Source: Streptomyces sp. Z26
Lineage (GTDB): Bacteria > Actinomycetota > Actinomycetes > Streptomycetales > Streptomycetaceae
Length of the DNA: 64,000 nucleotides
Reading direction: 5' to 3'
Assembly (NCBI RefSeq): GCF_003665095.1
Contig: NZ_RCHV01000002.1
Location: 5,770,501-5,834,500, forward strand
This document shows, one piece after another, positions 52,617 through 61,602 of the stretch. The position numbers and the translations under genes are program-made. A model generated the notes under the pieces. The model was not told where the DNA came from and did not search any database. It was given only the letters and a program-made list of their open reading frames with translations. Position 1 is the first letter of the stretch, and every line of letters begins with the position of its first letter.

Positions 52617-53678
52617 TCAGAGCCCCGCCACGTCCGCCAGCGTCCGGGCCTGCGCCATCATCACGACACTGCGTGCCAGGTCCTCGTCCTCCACGACGGA
52701 CCACAGCAGGTACTCGACGTGCCGGGCCACGGCCCAGGCGCGTACCCGCCAGGCGTCCTCCCCGAGCCGCTCCGCGACCAGCGCCGTCCGGTGCGCGAGC
52801 ACCGCCCGCGGATCGGGCCGCGCGAACGGGTCGTCGACCTGCTCGACCAGCGGCCACGGGTCGAAGGCCGGATCGCCGGTGATCGGCTTGGGGTCGATCG
52901 CCAGCCACGGGCGGCGCCGCGCCGCGAGCACGTTGCCGGGGTTGAAGTCGCCGTGCAGCAGCACCTCCCGCGCGGCGGAGCCGGGCAGTTCGCGCAGCAG
53001 CCGCGCGCCCAGCCGGAACAGTCCCGTGTCGATGCCGTCCGGCCACCGCCGCGCGGCCCGCTCCTCCGCGAGGTCCGCCCACGCGAGGGTGACGTCGGTG
53101 AGCGGCGCGTACCCGGCTCCGGCGGGGACCGGTACGGACCACAGCTCGCGCAGTACGTCGGTGGCGGCCGTCAGCCGCTCGTCGGCCGGGAGACCGTGGG
53201 CGCGGCCCAACTCGGTGCCGGGGTCGCAGCGTTCCAGCAGGAGCGCGTACGTGGTGGGGTCCGCCTCGTACACGCGCGCCGCGCCGCGCCCCGCCCAGAG
53301 CCGCAGCGCGTCCGCCTCGCCCACGGCCTCGGGGTGCGGCCAGGTCACCTTCAGTACGGCGGGCGCGGTGCCGCCCCGCCCCGGGCCCCCGGCGTCGTCC
53401 GGCCGCCAGGCGGGCGCCGCCCACGAGCAGCTGCCGCCGTGGAACGGCGTGCCCAGCCGCAGCCCCCAGCGTTCCCGCAACTCCTCGATCGTGGCGGGCA
53501 GTCGGGCCAGCCAGGCACGTCCGGCGTCGTGCCGCCCCATCGCGGCGACCACGGGCAGGGACGCGGGGACGCGCCCGCCCCACCGTGGGTCCGCCCCGTC
53601 GGGGACCGGCGCCCCGGCGGGCGAGGGCGCCCCGTCGGACGTGGTGGGCGCGGGTGACCGGGACGGTACGGGCGGCAT
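52617..53678 (-). CDS. APH(6)/Hur-type aminoglycoside phosphotransferase-like kinase
   Basis: A 353-aa kinase-like protein of PF04655 type. The Brenner-like catalytic loop is LLHGDFNPGNVLAARRRPWL (Asp, Asn), followed by the metal Asp in AIDPKPITGDPAFDPWPLV. Relatives inactivate streptomycin or hydroxyurea, but many Streptomyces copies have unknown substrates. ATG 53678 is chosen with GAGG nine bases before; ATG 53687 is possible. The 61-bp region is shared with the divergent arginase-like gene. Confidence 0.85.
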   Translation of the reverse strand: MPPVPSRSPAPTTSDGAPSPAGAPVPDGADPRWGGRVPASLPVVAAMGRHDAGRAWLARLPATIEELRERWGLRLGTPFHGGSCSWAAPAWRPDDAGGPGRGGTAPAVLKVTWPHPEAVGEADALRLWAGRGAARVYEADPTTYALLLERCDPGTELGRAHGLPADERLTAATDVLRELWSVPVPAGAGYAPLTDVTLAWADLAEERAARRWPDGIDTGLFRLGARLLRELPGSAAREVLLHGDFNPGNVLAARRRPWLAIDPKPITGDPAFDPWPLVEQVDDPFARPDPRAVLAHRTALVAERLGEDAWRVRAWAVARHVEYLLWSVVEDEDLARSVVMMAQARTLADVAGL

Positions 53679-53739
53679 GTCACGCATCCTCGCAGCCCCG
53701 ACACGTACGCCACCGCGCCGGTCGGCGGAGAATGTCCCC

Positions 53740-54651
53740 ATGTCACGCCGACTCGTACTCCTCGACGCACCCTCCAACCTCGGCCTCCGCCCGCCCGCCC
53801 CCGGCACCGTGCCCGGCTGCGCCAAGCTGGCCGGCGCCCTGCGCGACCAGGGGCTGGCCCGGCGCCTCGGCGCGACCGAGGGCGGTGTGGTCGTGCCGCC
53901 CCGCTACGACCGCGGCGCCTGGCGGCCCGGCGACGGCGTGTTCCACGCGGCGGAACTCGCCGCGTACAGCCGCCGCCTGGCCGACCGCGTCGAGCGCCAC
54001 GTACGGGACGGTGACTTCCCCGTGGTCCTCGGCGGCGACTGCTCCATCGTGCTCGGCTCGTCGCTCGCGCTGCGCCGCGTCGGCCGCTACGGACTGGCCT
54101 ACCTGGACGGCCACGACGACTTCCGCCACCCGGGCAACGCGCCCGGCGGCGTCGGCGCCGCCGGGGGCGAGGACGTGGCCCTGGTGACCGGCCGCGGCCA
54201 GGCCGACCTGACGGACCTGGAGGGGTTGCGGCCGTACGTACGCGACGAGGACGTCGCGCTCCTCGGCCTGCGCGACGCGGAGAACGAACCGGACAACTGC
54301 TTCGAGGAACTCGCCCGACTCGACATCCACCACGCCCCCGTCGCGACCGTTCGGGCGCGCGGCCCCGAGGAGACCGCCCGCGCCGCGCTCCAGCGCGTCG
54401 CCGCCCCCGAACTGGAGGGATTCTGGCTGCACATGGACGCCGACGTGCTCGACCCCGGTGTGCTTCCCGCCGTGGACAGCGACGAGCCGGGCGGGCTGGG
54501 TGTCGAGGAAGTACGGGCCCTGCTGCGGCCGTTGGCGGCGTCACCGCGGTGCGCGGGGTTCCAGCTGACGATCTACGACCCGGACCGCGACCCGGACGGC
54601 GACGGCGCGGCGCTCCTCGCGGACCTGCTGGAGTCGGTCCTCGCGGAGTGA
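53740..54651 (+). CDS. Arginase/ureohydrolase-family protein with Cys at a metal site
   Basis: A 303-aa ureohydrolase fold. The D-x-H-x-D motif is Asp123-His125-Asp127 (YLDGHDDFRH) and the second pair is in HMDADVLDP. In place of the usual GGDHS the sequence is GGDCS (Cys101), which removes one histidine ligand for manganese. Thus catalysis may differ from arginase/agmatinase. ATG 53740 starts soon after a -10-like GAATGT. Divergent from the APH-like gene. Confidence 0.88.
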   Translation: MSRRLVLLDAPSNLGLRPPAPGTVPGCAKLAGALRDQGLARRLGATEGGVVVPPRYDRGAWRPGDGVFHAAELAAYSRRLADRVERHVRDGDFPVVLGGDCSIVLGSSLALRRVGRYGLAYLDGHDDFRHPGNAPGGVGAAGGEDVALVTGRGQADLTDLEGLRPYVRDEDVALLGLRDAENEPDNCFEELARLDIHHAPVATVRARGPEETARAALQRVAAPELEGFWLHMDADVLDPGVLPAVDSDEPGGLGVEEVRALLRPLAASPRCAGFQLTIYDPDRDPDGDGAALLADLLESVLAE

Positions 54652-54711
54652 ACGGCGGGGTGAACGGCGGAGTGCGCGGCGCGGGGAACGACGGCGCGTA
54701 CGGGCGGTCCC

Positions 54712-54781
54712 CGCGCAGCGCACGGGACCCACGCACCGCACGGCCCCCGCGCACCGTACGGGACCCGCGCCGCGCGGCCCC
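54712..54781. repeat. Four-unit 18-bp tandem repeat
   Basis: Units CGCGCAGCGCACGGGACC, CACGCACCGCACGGCCCC, CGCGCACCGTACGGGACC and a 16-bp last copy run head to tail between the arginase-like and DUF5107 genes. Just upstream (about 54649-54671) GTGAACGGCGG is also doubled. Confidence 0.7.
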
Positions 54782-54930
54782 GTACGCCCGGCTCACGACT
54801 TGACCAAAGGGAGGGAGAAGCAACGTCCAGGGCTTGCCTGGAAGGGCTGTTCAACCCGCGGCCGAACGTGTTCCATGGTCATCCGGGGGTCCCGCACGGG
54901 CGGCGGCCCGTGGGAGAGAGCGAGGCCGCC

Positions 54931-56964
54931 GTGGGCCGCACGACCGTTCGCAGCAGCAGTCTGACCCTGCCCGTGGCGCCCGTCGGACCGGAGAACCCGC
55001 TGCCGCCGCTGTTCCCCCTCGACGAGGCGCACACCCTGGAGGAGGGCGAACGGGCCGCGCTCCCCTCGTCGATGGCGCGCCAGGTGGGGTACGAACCGCT
55101 GCGTTCCGTGCTGCCGACCCGCGTCCTCGACGGTTACGGGCGTGACCGCTCGCCGTGCGCCGTCGGCACCCTCGTGATCGAGAGCGACCGGCTGCGGGCC
55201 ACCGTGCTGCCGGGCTTCGGCGGCCGCGTGTACTCCCTCCACCACAAGCCCACCGGCCGGGAGTTGCTGTACGCGAACCCGGTGTTCCAGCCCGCGGACT
55301 TCGCGTTGAACGGTGCCTGGTTCTCCGGCGGCATCGAGTGGAACATCGGCGCCACCGGCCACACCACGTTCTCCTGCGCGCCCGTGCACGCGGCGGTCGT
55401 CCCCGCGCCGGACGGCGGGGAGATGCTGCGGCTGTGGGAGTGGGAGCGGCTGCGCGACACCCCGTTCCAGGTCGACCTGTGGCTGCCGGAGGGCTCCGAC
55501 TTCCTCCACGTCGGGGCCCGCATCCGCAATCCCCACGACCGCACGGTGCCCGTCTACTGGTGGTCGAACATCGCCGTCCCCGAGGACGAGCGCACCCGGG
55601 TGCTGGTGCCCGCCGAGGAGACCTGGCACTTCGGGTACGAGCGCAGCCTCCGCCGTATCCCCGTGCCGCACTGGCGGGACGCGGACCGCAGCTATCCGCT
55701 GCGCAGCGAGTTCCCCGCCGACTTCTTCTACGAGGTGCCCACCGAGGCCCGCAAGTGGATCGCGTCGCTCGACGGGGACGGCCGGGGCCTCGTCCAGACC
55801 TCCACCGATCTGCTGCGCGGCCGGAAGCTGTTCGTGTGGGGGCACGGTCCCGGCGGCCGCCGCTGGCAGCGGTGGCTGACCGAGCCGGGCACGCCCGGCT
55901 ACGCCGAGATCCAGGCGGGGCTGGCGCGCACGCAGCTGGAGCACGTACCGCTGGAGGCGGGGGACGAGTTCGCGTGGCTGGAGGCGTACGGCCCGCTGGA
56001 CGCCGACGCGGCCACCGTACACGGCGACGACTGGGGCGCCGCACGCGCCGAGGTGGAGGAACGCCTGGAGGCGGCGCTGCCCCGGGTGGACGTGGAGGCG
56101 GCGTACGCCGCGTGGCGCCCGTACGCCGACACCGACCCCGCCGGGCCGCTGCTCGCCACCGGCTCCGGCTGGGGCGCGCTGGAGGTGGCGCGCGGCGGGC
56201 ACCGGCTGCCGGGCACCCCGTTCCCCGCGGAGCTGCTGGGGGAGGAGCAGCAGCCGTGGCTCCAGCTGCTGGAGACGGGGCGGCTGCCCGGCGAGGTACG
56301 GGCCGCGCCGGGGCGCGGGAGCCCGGACGGCGACCCGGACGCGCCGGAGCGGGACGGTACGCCGCCCGGCGCGACGCTGGTCTCGGCGGCCTGGCGCGAC
56401 CAGCTGGAGTGCGCGCCGTCGGGGCCGGTGACCGACTACCACCTGGGCATCGCGCAGTGGCACGCCGGTGACCACGCGCAGGCGGTACGCAGCTGGGAGC
56501 GTTCCTGCGCCGCCGCCGAGTCCCCGTGGGCGCTGCGCTGCCTCGCGGTGGCCGACGCGTACGACGCGGCGGCGGGACTGCACCCGCAGCGCGCGGCCGA
56601 CCGCTTCCTGGCGGCGGTGGCGCTCGTCGCCGACGGGCCCGCGCTGGCCGCGCTGGTCCGCGAGGCGGTCCCCGTGCTGCTCGCCGCGGACCGGCCCGCC
56701 GATGCCCGCGCGGTCCTCGACCGGCTGCCGGACGAGGAGCGGGCACGCGGGCGCTGCCGCCTGCTGCACGCCCGTGTGCTGGTCGCCGAGGGCGACGTGG
56801 CGGGGGCGCGGGCGGTCTTCACGGAGGGCGGCGGCTTCGAGGTCGACGACCTGCGGGAGGGCGACGAGGTCCTCAACGAGACGTGGAAGGCGATCACGGA
56901 CGATCCGATACCGGATCGGTACGAGTTCCGGATGCGCCCCGCCCAGGGGCCGTCCGGCACGTAG
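54931..56964 (+). CDS. DUF5107 and TPR-like protein
   Basis: A 677-aa protein. The N-terminal two thirds match DUF5107 (VLPGFGGRVYSLHHKPTGRE, ALNGAWFSGGIEWNIGATGH, PVYWWSNIAVPEDERTRVLV), a beta-sandwich/mutarotase-like fold linked to carbohydrate metabolism. The C-terminus has TPR-like helices (DYHLGIAQWHAGDHAQAVRS). GTG 54931 is taken because GAGG precedes it; upstream GTGs at 54868 or 54910 cannot be excluded. Next downstream is a DeoR regulator plus polyol operon, so a sugar link is plausible. Confidence 0.85.
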   Translation: MGRTTVRSSSLTLPVAPVGPENPLPPLFPLDEAHTLEEGERAALPSSMARQVGYEPLRSVLPTRVLDGYGRDRSPCAVGTLVIESDRLRATVLPGFGGRVYSLHHKPTGRELLYANPVFQPADFALNGAWFSGGIEWNIGATGHTTFSCAPVHAAVVPAPDGGEMLRLWEWERLRDTPFQVDLWLPEGSDFLHVGARIRNPHDRTVPVYWWSNIAVPEDERTRVLVPAEETWHFGYERSLRRIPVPHWRDADRSYPLRSEFPADFFYEVPTEARKWIASLDGDGRGLVQTSTDLLRGRKLFVWGHGPGGRRWQRWLTEPGTPGYAEIQAGLARTQLEHVPLEAGDEFAWLEAYGPLDADAATVHGDDWGAARAEVEERLEAALPRVDVEAAYAAWRPYADTDPAGPLLATGSGWGALEVARGGHRLPGTPFPAELLGEEQQPWLQLLETGRLPGEVRAAPGRGSPDGDPDAPERDGTPPGATLVSAAWRDQLECAPSGPVTDYHLGIAQWHAGDHAQAVRSWERSCAAAESPWALRCLAVADAYDAAAGLHPQRAADRFLAAVALVADGPALAALVREAVPVLLAADRPADARAVLDRLPDEERARGRCRLLHARVLVAEGDVAGARAVFTEGGGFEVDDLREGDEVLNETWKAITDDPIPDRYEFRMRPAQGPSGT

Positions 56965-57057
56965 CGGGTCCGGACTCGGGCCGAACCCCGGGCCCGGGTC
57001 CGGCCCGTTCGGCCTCCGCCGTCCGGGCCGGGCGGCGTACGGTCCGTACGGGCGTCC

Positions 57058-57090
57058 CTGCCCGGTGCCGCGTCGCGCGGTGCCGGGCAG
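57058..57090. terminator. Hairpin after the DUF5107 gene
   Basis: CTGCCCGG/CCGGGCAG with an inner CCGCG/CGCGG stem, about 94 bp past the stop. The rest of 56965-57227 shows no gene. Confidence 0.5.
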
Positions 57091-57227
57091 GCCCGTTCTC
57101 CCGGGGCGGTACGGGTCCGGGAGCCCCGGCCGGGGACGGGGTGAGGTGTGCCGTGATGCCCTGACCTGGGCACGGCTGCCCGGACCGGGACGCGCACTCG
57201 GATAAACCTCGGACTTGCGCCGCAGAC

Positions 57228-57260
57228 GCCAAACGGGCAACGGAATGCGCCAAACGGGCA
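57228..57260. promoter_or_regulatory. Direct repeats before deoR
   Basis: GCCAAACGGGCA is repeated exactly at 57228-57239 and 57249-57260, 21 bp apart, i.e. two helical turns. Such phasing suggests cooperative binding of a regulator upstream of the polyol operon. Confidence 0.55.
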
Positions 57261-57367
57261 GTGGTTCACATCGCCCCGTGGCCCGTTTCCCTTGGTGTGG
57301 CGGCTTTTCCGGCCGTCGGGAAGTGGTCACAAGCGGGCACGATCCCGTGTGCTTCAAGCCTGGCAGC

Positions 57368-57381
57368 TGTGACCTGTCACA
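57368..57381. promoter_or_regulatory. TGTGAC-N2-GTCACA palindrome
   Basis: A perfect 6-bp inverted repeat (TGTGACCTGTCACA), 66 bp before the deoR start. It resembles a CRP half-site pair but with four bases, not six, between TGTGA and TCACA. It may be the DeoR operator. Confidence 0.5.
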
Positions 57382-57446
57382 TGTACAACTCTTCACACGG
57401 CCCGAACGGGCACCACGACGCCCGAACGGAAAGGAGGCGTAGCCTC

Positions 57447-58208
57447 ATGAGCGCGGAAGAGCGACAGCGGGAGATCGTCGGAGCGGCCCGTCGCAGCGGT
57501 TCCGTGGATGTCGCGGAGCTCGCCGCCGAGCTGGGTGTCGCACGGGAAACGGTCCGCCGTGACCTGCGGGTGCTCGAATCGCACGGTCTGCTCCGGCGCA
57601 CGCACGGCGGCGCCTACCCGGTGGAGAGCGCGGGGTTCGAGACCACCCTCGCGTTCCGCACCACCATGCACGTGCCGGAGAAGCGCCGTATCGCCGCCGC
57701 GGCGGCCGAACTGCTGGGCGAGGCCGAGACGGTCTTCGTCGACGAGGGCTTCACCCCGCAGCTCATCGCCGAGGCCCTGCCGCGCGACCGGCACCTCACC
57801 GTGGTCACCGCCTCCCTCGCGGCGGCGGGCGCGCTCGCCGAACACGACGGCTTCACCGTGCTGTTGCTCGGTGGCCGGGTGCGCGGCGGGACGCTGGCCA
57901 CGGTCGACCACTGGACCACGAAGATGCTCTCCGGTTTCGTCATCGACCTGGCGTACATCGGAGCCAACGGCATCTCCCGCGACCACGGCCTGACCACCCC
58001 CGATCCGGCCGTGAGCGAAGTCAAGTCCCAGGCGATCCGCGCGGCGCGCAGACGCGTGTTCGCGGGGATACACACCAAGTTCGCCGCGGTCAGTTTCTGC
58101 CGCTTCGCCGAGGTCGGCGACTTCGAAGCGATCGTGACCTCGACGGGTCTGTCCGCTTCGGAAGCGCATCGTTACTCGCTCCAAGGACCGCAGGTCATCC
58201 GGGTCTGA
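57447..58208 (+). CDS. DeoR-family sugar-responsive regulator
   Basis: A 253-aa repressor. The HTH (about 20-55) is VDVAELAAELGVARETVRRD followed by HGLLRRTHGGA, and the C-terminal half is the phosphosugar-sensing DeoR domain (TVFVDEGFTPQLIAEALP, DLAYIGANGISRDHGLT). ATG 57447 follows AAGGAGG by nine bases. It heads the polyol uptake cluster and likely represses it. Confidence 0.92.
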   Translation: MSAEERQREIVGAARRSGSVDVAELAAELGVARETVRRDLRVLESHGLLRRTHGGAYPVESAGFETTLAFRTTMHVPEKRRIAAAAAELLGEAETVFVDEGFTPQLIAEALPRDRHLTVVTASLAAAGALAEHDGFTVLLLGGRVRGGTLATVDHWTTKMLSGFVIDLAYIGANGISRDHGLTTPDPAVSEVKSQAIRAARRRVFAGIHTKFAAVSFCRFAEVGDFEAIVTSTGLSASEAHRYSLQGPQVIRV

Positions 58209-58391
58209 CACCCCGACATGGCCCTCGGCGCGCAGGCCCGTTACCCGAGCTTCCGCCTTCCTCGGCTACCGTTCGCGGTCCGTACTCCCGAACACACCTT
58301 CGGGGTACGGCGGTGCGACACCGGCAGAACCGCACCACGCACAGCAAGAACAGCACAAAGCCCCTCATCCCAGTAGAAAACGGAGCAGGAC

Positions 58392-59741
58392 ATGCGCAGC
58401 CAGAGTAGAAAACCAGCGCGTGCATTCATCGCCGTAGCGGCAGCAGGAAGCCTCCTGGCAGCGTGCAGCGGAGCGGGGGGCGGGGGGTCGGACGACGACT
58501 CGATCAACGTCCTCATGGTCAACAACCCGCAGATGGCCGATCTGCAGAAGCTGACCGCCAAGCACTTCACGAAGGACACCGGCATCAAGGTGAACTTCAC
58601 CGTCATGCCGGAGAACGAGGTCCGCGACAAGATCAGCCAGGACTTCTCCAACCAGGCCGGGCAGTACGACGTCGCCACGGTCAGCAACTACGAAGTCCCG
58701 ATCTACGCGAAGAACGAGTGGCTGCACGCCCTCGACCCGTACATGTCCGAGGACAAGAAGTTCGCCCCCGAGGACATCCTCACGCCGATGCAGGTGTCCC
58801 TGAGCGGCGAGGACGGCAAGACGTACGGCACGCCCTTCTACGGTGAGTCCTCCTTCCTGATGTACCGGAAGGACCTCTTCGACAAGGCGGGCCTGAAGAT
58901 GCCCGAGAAGCCCACCTGGACCGAGGTCGCCGACCTGGCCGCCAAGGTGGAGGGCTCCAAGAAGGGCCTCGCGGGCATCTGTCTGCGCGGTCTCCCCGGC
59001 TGGGGCGAGGTCATCGCGCCGCTGACGAGCGTCGTGAACACCATGGGCGGCACCTGGTTCAACAAGGACTGGGAGGCGCAGCTGGAGTCGCCCGAGTTCA
59101 AGAAGGCCACCAAGTTCTACGTGGACCTCGTCCGCCAGCACGGCGAGGCCGGCGCGGCCCAGTCCGGCTACGCGGAGTGCCTGAACAACATGACCCAGGG
59201 CAAGACCGCGATGTGGTACGACGCCACCGCCGGCGCCGGTTCCCTGGAGGCCAAGGGCTCCCCGGTCAAGGGCAAGATCGGCTACGTCCCGGCCCCGGTC
59301 GAGAAGACCAAGAGCTCCGGCTGGCTGTACACCTGGGCGTGGGCCATGCAGAAGGCCTCCGGCAACGCGGACAACGCGTGGAAGTTCATCTCCTGGGCCT
59401 CCAGCAAGGAGTACGAGAAGCTCGTCGGCAAGGAGATCGGCTGGGCCAACGTCCCCGCCGGCAAGCGCGCCTCCACCTACGAGATCCCCGAGTACCAGAA
59501 GGACGCCAAGGCGTTCTACGAGGTCACGCACGACGCCATCGACAAGGCCGACCCGCGTAACCCGGGTGTCCAGGAGCGTCCCGCGCCCGGCATCCAGTTC
59601 GTCGGCATCCCCGAGTTCACCGACCTCGGCACCAAGGTCTCGCAGGAGATCAGCGCCGCGATCGCCGGGAAGCAGTCCGTCGACGACGCCCTCGCGAAGT
59701 CGCAGAAGCTGGCCGAGAAGGTAGGCAAGGAGTACCAGTGA
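58392..59741 (+). CDS. Polyol ABC transporter substrate-binding lipoprotein
   Basis: A 449-aa extracellular solute-binding protein, family 1. Signal peptide with lipobox LLAAC (Cys at about 25) and a Gly/Ser linker, then a maltose-binding-like fold (TPFYGESSFLMYRKDLFDKA, LQSPEF-like SPEFKKATKFYVDLV, TAMWYDATAGAGS). Similarity to SmoE-like sorbitol/mannitol binders fits the dehydrogenase at the end of the operon. ATG 58392 follows GGAG. Anchored on the outer face of the membrane. Confidence 0.9.
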   Translation: MRSQSRKPARAFIAVAAAGSLLAACSGAGGGGSDDDSINVLMVNNPQMADLQKLTAKHFTKDTGIKVNFTVMPENEVRDKISQDFSNQAGQYDVATVSNYEVPIYAKNEWLHALDPYMSEDKKFAPEDILTPMQVSLSGEDGKTYGTPFYGESSFLMYRKDLFDKAGLKMPEKPTWTEVADLAAKVEGSKKGLAGICLRGLPGWGEVIAPLTSVVNTMGGTWFNKDWEAQLESPEFKKATKFYVDLVRQHGEAGAAQSGYAECLNNMTQGKTAMWYDATAGAGSLEAKGSPVKGKIGYVPAPVEKTKSSGWLYTWAWAMQKASGNADNAWKFISWASSKEYEKLVGKEIGWANVPAGKRASTYEIPEYQKDAKAFYEVTHDAIDKADPRNPGVQERPAPGIQFVGIPEFTDLGTKVSQEISAAIAGKQSVDDALAKSQKLAEKVGKEYQ

Positions 59742-60712
59742 TGAGCGCGCCCCCGGCGGCCCCCGCGCCGCCCGCCGCCTCGACCGAGGCGTCGTCGCCA
59801 CCGGTCGCCTCGAAGAGCCCGGCACTCAAGGCCTGGGCGACCAGGGCACCCCTGATGCCCGCCCTCGTCTTCCTGATCGTCGTCACCCAGCTGCCCTTCG
59901 TGGCCACGCTCGTGACCTCGATGTTCGACTGGAACTCCCTCCGGCCGGACGACCGGCACTTCACCGGTCTGAGCAACTACAGCACCGTCCTGTCCAACGC
60001 GGAGGTGCGGGAGTCGGTCGTCACGACGGCGATCCTCACCGCCGTGGTCGTGCTGGTCAGCATCCTGATCGGGCTGCTGCTCGCGCTGCTGCTGGACCGT
60101 ACGTTCAAGGGCCGCGGCATCGTCCGCACCATGCTGATCGCGCCGTTCCTGATCGTGCCGGTCGCGGCGGCCCTGCTGTGGAAGCACGTGCTCTACAACC
60201 CCGAGTACGGCCTCTTCAACGGTCTGATCAACGCGGCCGCGGGTGTCGTCGGCATCGACGACCCGGTGCAGCCGGAGTGGGTCACGGACATGCCGCTGAT
60301 CGCGGTGCAGACGGCCCTCATCTGGCAGTGGACGCCGTTCATGATGCTGATCCTGCTGGCGGGCCTCCAGAGCCGCCCGGGTGAGCTGATCGAGGCGGCC
60401 AAGCTGGACGGTGCCAGCAACTGGCAGATCTTCCGCTTCCTCACGCTGCCGCACCTGCGCCGGTACCTCGAACTGGGCGCCCTGCTCGGCTCGATCTACA
60501 TCGTGCAGAACTTCGACGCGGTCTTCACGATCACCAAGGGCGGGCTCGGTACGGCCAACCTGCCGTACACGATCTACGAGACGTTCTACAACGCGCACGA
60601 GTACGGCGAGGCGTCCGCCACCGGCGTCGTCGTGGTGATCGGTTCGATCGCCATCGCCACCTTCGCCCTGCGCGTGGTGTCGTCCCTGTTCAGCGAGGAG
60701 GTGTCCCGGTAA
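59741..60712 (+). CDS. ABC sugar permease 1
   Basis: A 323-aa inner-membrane permease with six predicted TM helices and the EAA loop ELIEAAKLDGASNWQIFRFL. It has the MalF-like topology. ATG 59741 shares its A with the stop of the binding-protein gene (TGATG), so translation is coupled. No ATPase gene is in the cluster; the multi-operon ATPase MsiK is the expected partner. Confidence 0.93.
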   Translation: MSAPPAAPAPPAASTEASSPPVASKSPALKAWATRAPLMPALVFLIVVTQLPFVATLVTSMFDWNSLRPDDRHFTGLSNYSTVLSNAEVRESVVTTAILTAVVVLVSILIGLLLALLLDRTFKGRGIVRTMLIAPFLIVPVAAALLWKHVLYNPEYGLFNGLINAAAGVVGIDDPVQPEWVTDMPLIAVQTALIWQWTPFMMLILLAGLQSRPGELIEAAKLDGASNWQIFRFLTLPHLRRYLELGALLGSIYIVQNFDAVFTITKGGLGTANLPYTIYETFYNAHEYGEASATGVVVVIGSIAIATFALRVVSSLFSEEVSR

Positions 60713-61602
60713 TGGCTGCGACTCTGACGGCGCCCGCCAAGAGCGGTGCCAAGGGCCCCGTGCCGCAGTTGGTGCGCCAGGCCCGCCGGCGCAACGCCGC
60801 CCTGGGGATGGCCGCCTGGATCCTCGGCATCCTGTTCGTCCTGCCGGTCGTGTGGATGGCGCTGACCTCGTTCCACTCGGAGCCGGACGCCGCCACCAAC
60901 CCGCCGTCCCTGACGGCACCGCTCACCCTCGACGGGTACCGGGAGTTCTTCGGCGCCGGTGGGGGCAACAGCCCCTGGCCGCCGCTGACCAACTCGATGA
61001 CGGCGTCCGTGATGTCCACGCTCTTCGTGCTGATCCTGGCGTTCCCGGCGGCGTACGCGCTGTCGATCCGCCCGGTGAAGAAGTGGACGGACGTGCTGTT
61101 CTTCTTCCTGTCCACCAAGATGCTGCCGGTGGTCGCCGGGCTCCTGCCCATCTATCTCTTCGCCAAAGAGACCAACATGCTGGACAACATCTGGCTGCTG
61201 GTCATCCTCTACACGTCGATGAACCTGCCGATCGCCGTGTGGATGATGCAGTCCTTCCTGGCGGAGGTACCGGTCGCGATCATCGAGGCCGCGCAGATCG
61301 ACGGCGCCAAGCTGCCGACGATCCTGCTCCGCGTCATCGCCCCCATCGCCGGTCCCGGCATGGCGGCGACCGCACTGATCTGCTTCATCTTCAGCTGGAA
61401 CGAGATGCTGTTCGCGCAGGTGCTCACCGGGGTGGTGGCGCAGACCGCCCCCGTGTTCCTGACTAGCATGATCACCAGCCAGGGTCTCTTCCTGGCCAAG
61501 GTGTGCGCCGCGTCGCTCGCCATCTCCCTGCCGGTGCTGGCCGCCGGGTTCGCCGCCCAGGACAAGCTGGTCCAGGGCCTGTCGCTAGGAGCAGTCAAAT
61601 GA
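60712..61602 (+). CDS. ABC sugar permease 2
   Basis: A 296-aa MalG-like permease, six TM helices, EAA loop IIEAAQIDGAKLPTILLRVI followed by GPGMAATALICFIFSWNEML. Starts at the overlap TAATG with permease 1. Ends in the ATGA overlap with the dehydrogenase, so the operon is tightly coupled. Confidence 0.93.
   Translation: MAATLTAPAKSGAKGPVPQLVRQARRRNAALGMAAWILGILFVLPVVWMALTSFHSEPDAATNPPSLTAPLTLDGYREFFGAGGGNSPWPPLTNSMTASVMSTLFVLILAFPAAYALSIRPVKKWTDVLFFFLSTKMLPVVAGLLPIYLFAKETNMLDNIWLLVILYTSMNLPIAVWMMQSFLAEVPVAIIEAAQIDGAKLPTILLRVIAPIAGPGMAATALICFIFSWNEMLFAQVLTGVVAQTAPVFLTSMITSQGLFLAKVCAASLAISLPVLAAGFAAQDKLVQGLSLGAVK

Noticed and set aside
57368..57381. CRP binding site
   Set aside because: The spacing between TGTGA and TCACA is four bases, not six; kept only as a generic palindrome.
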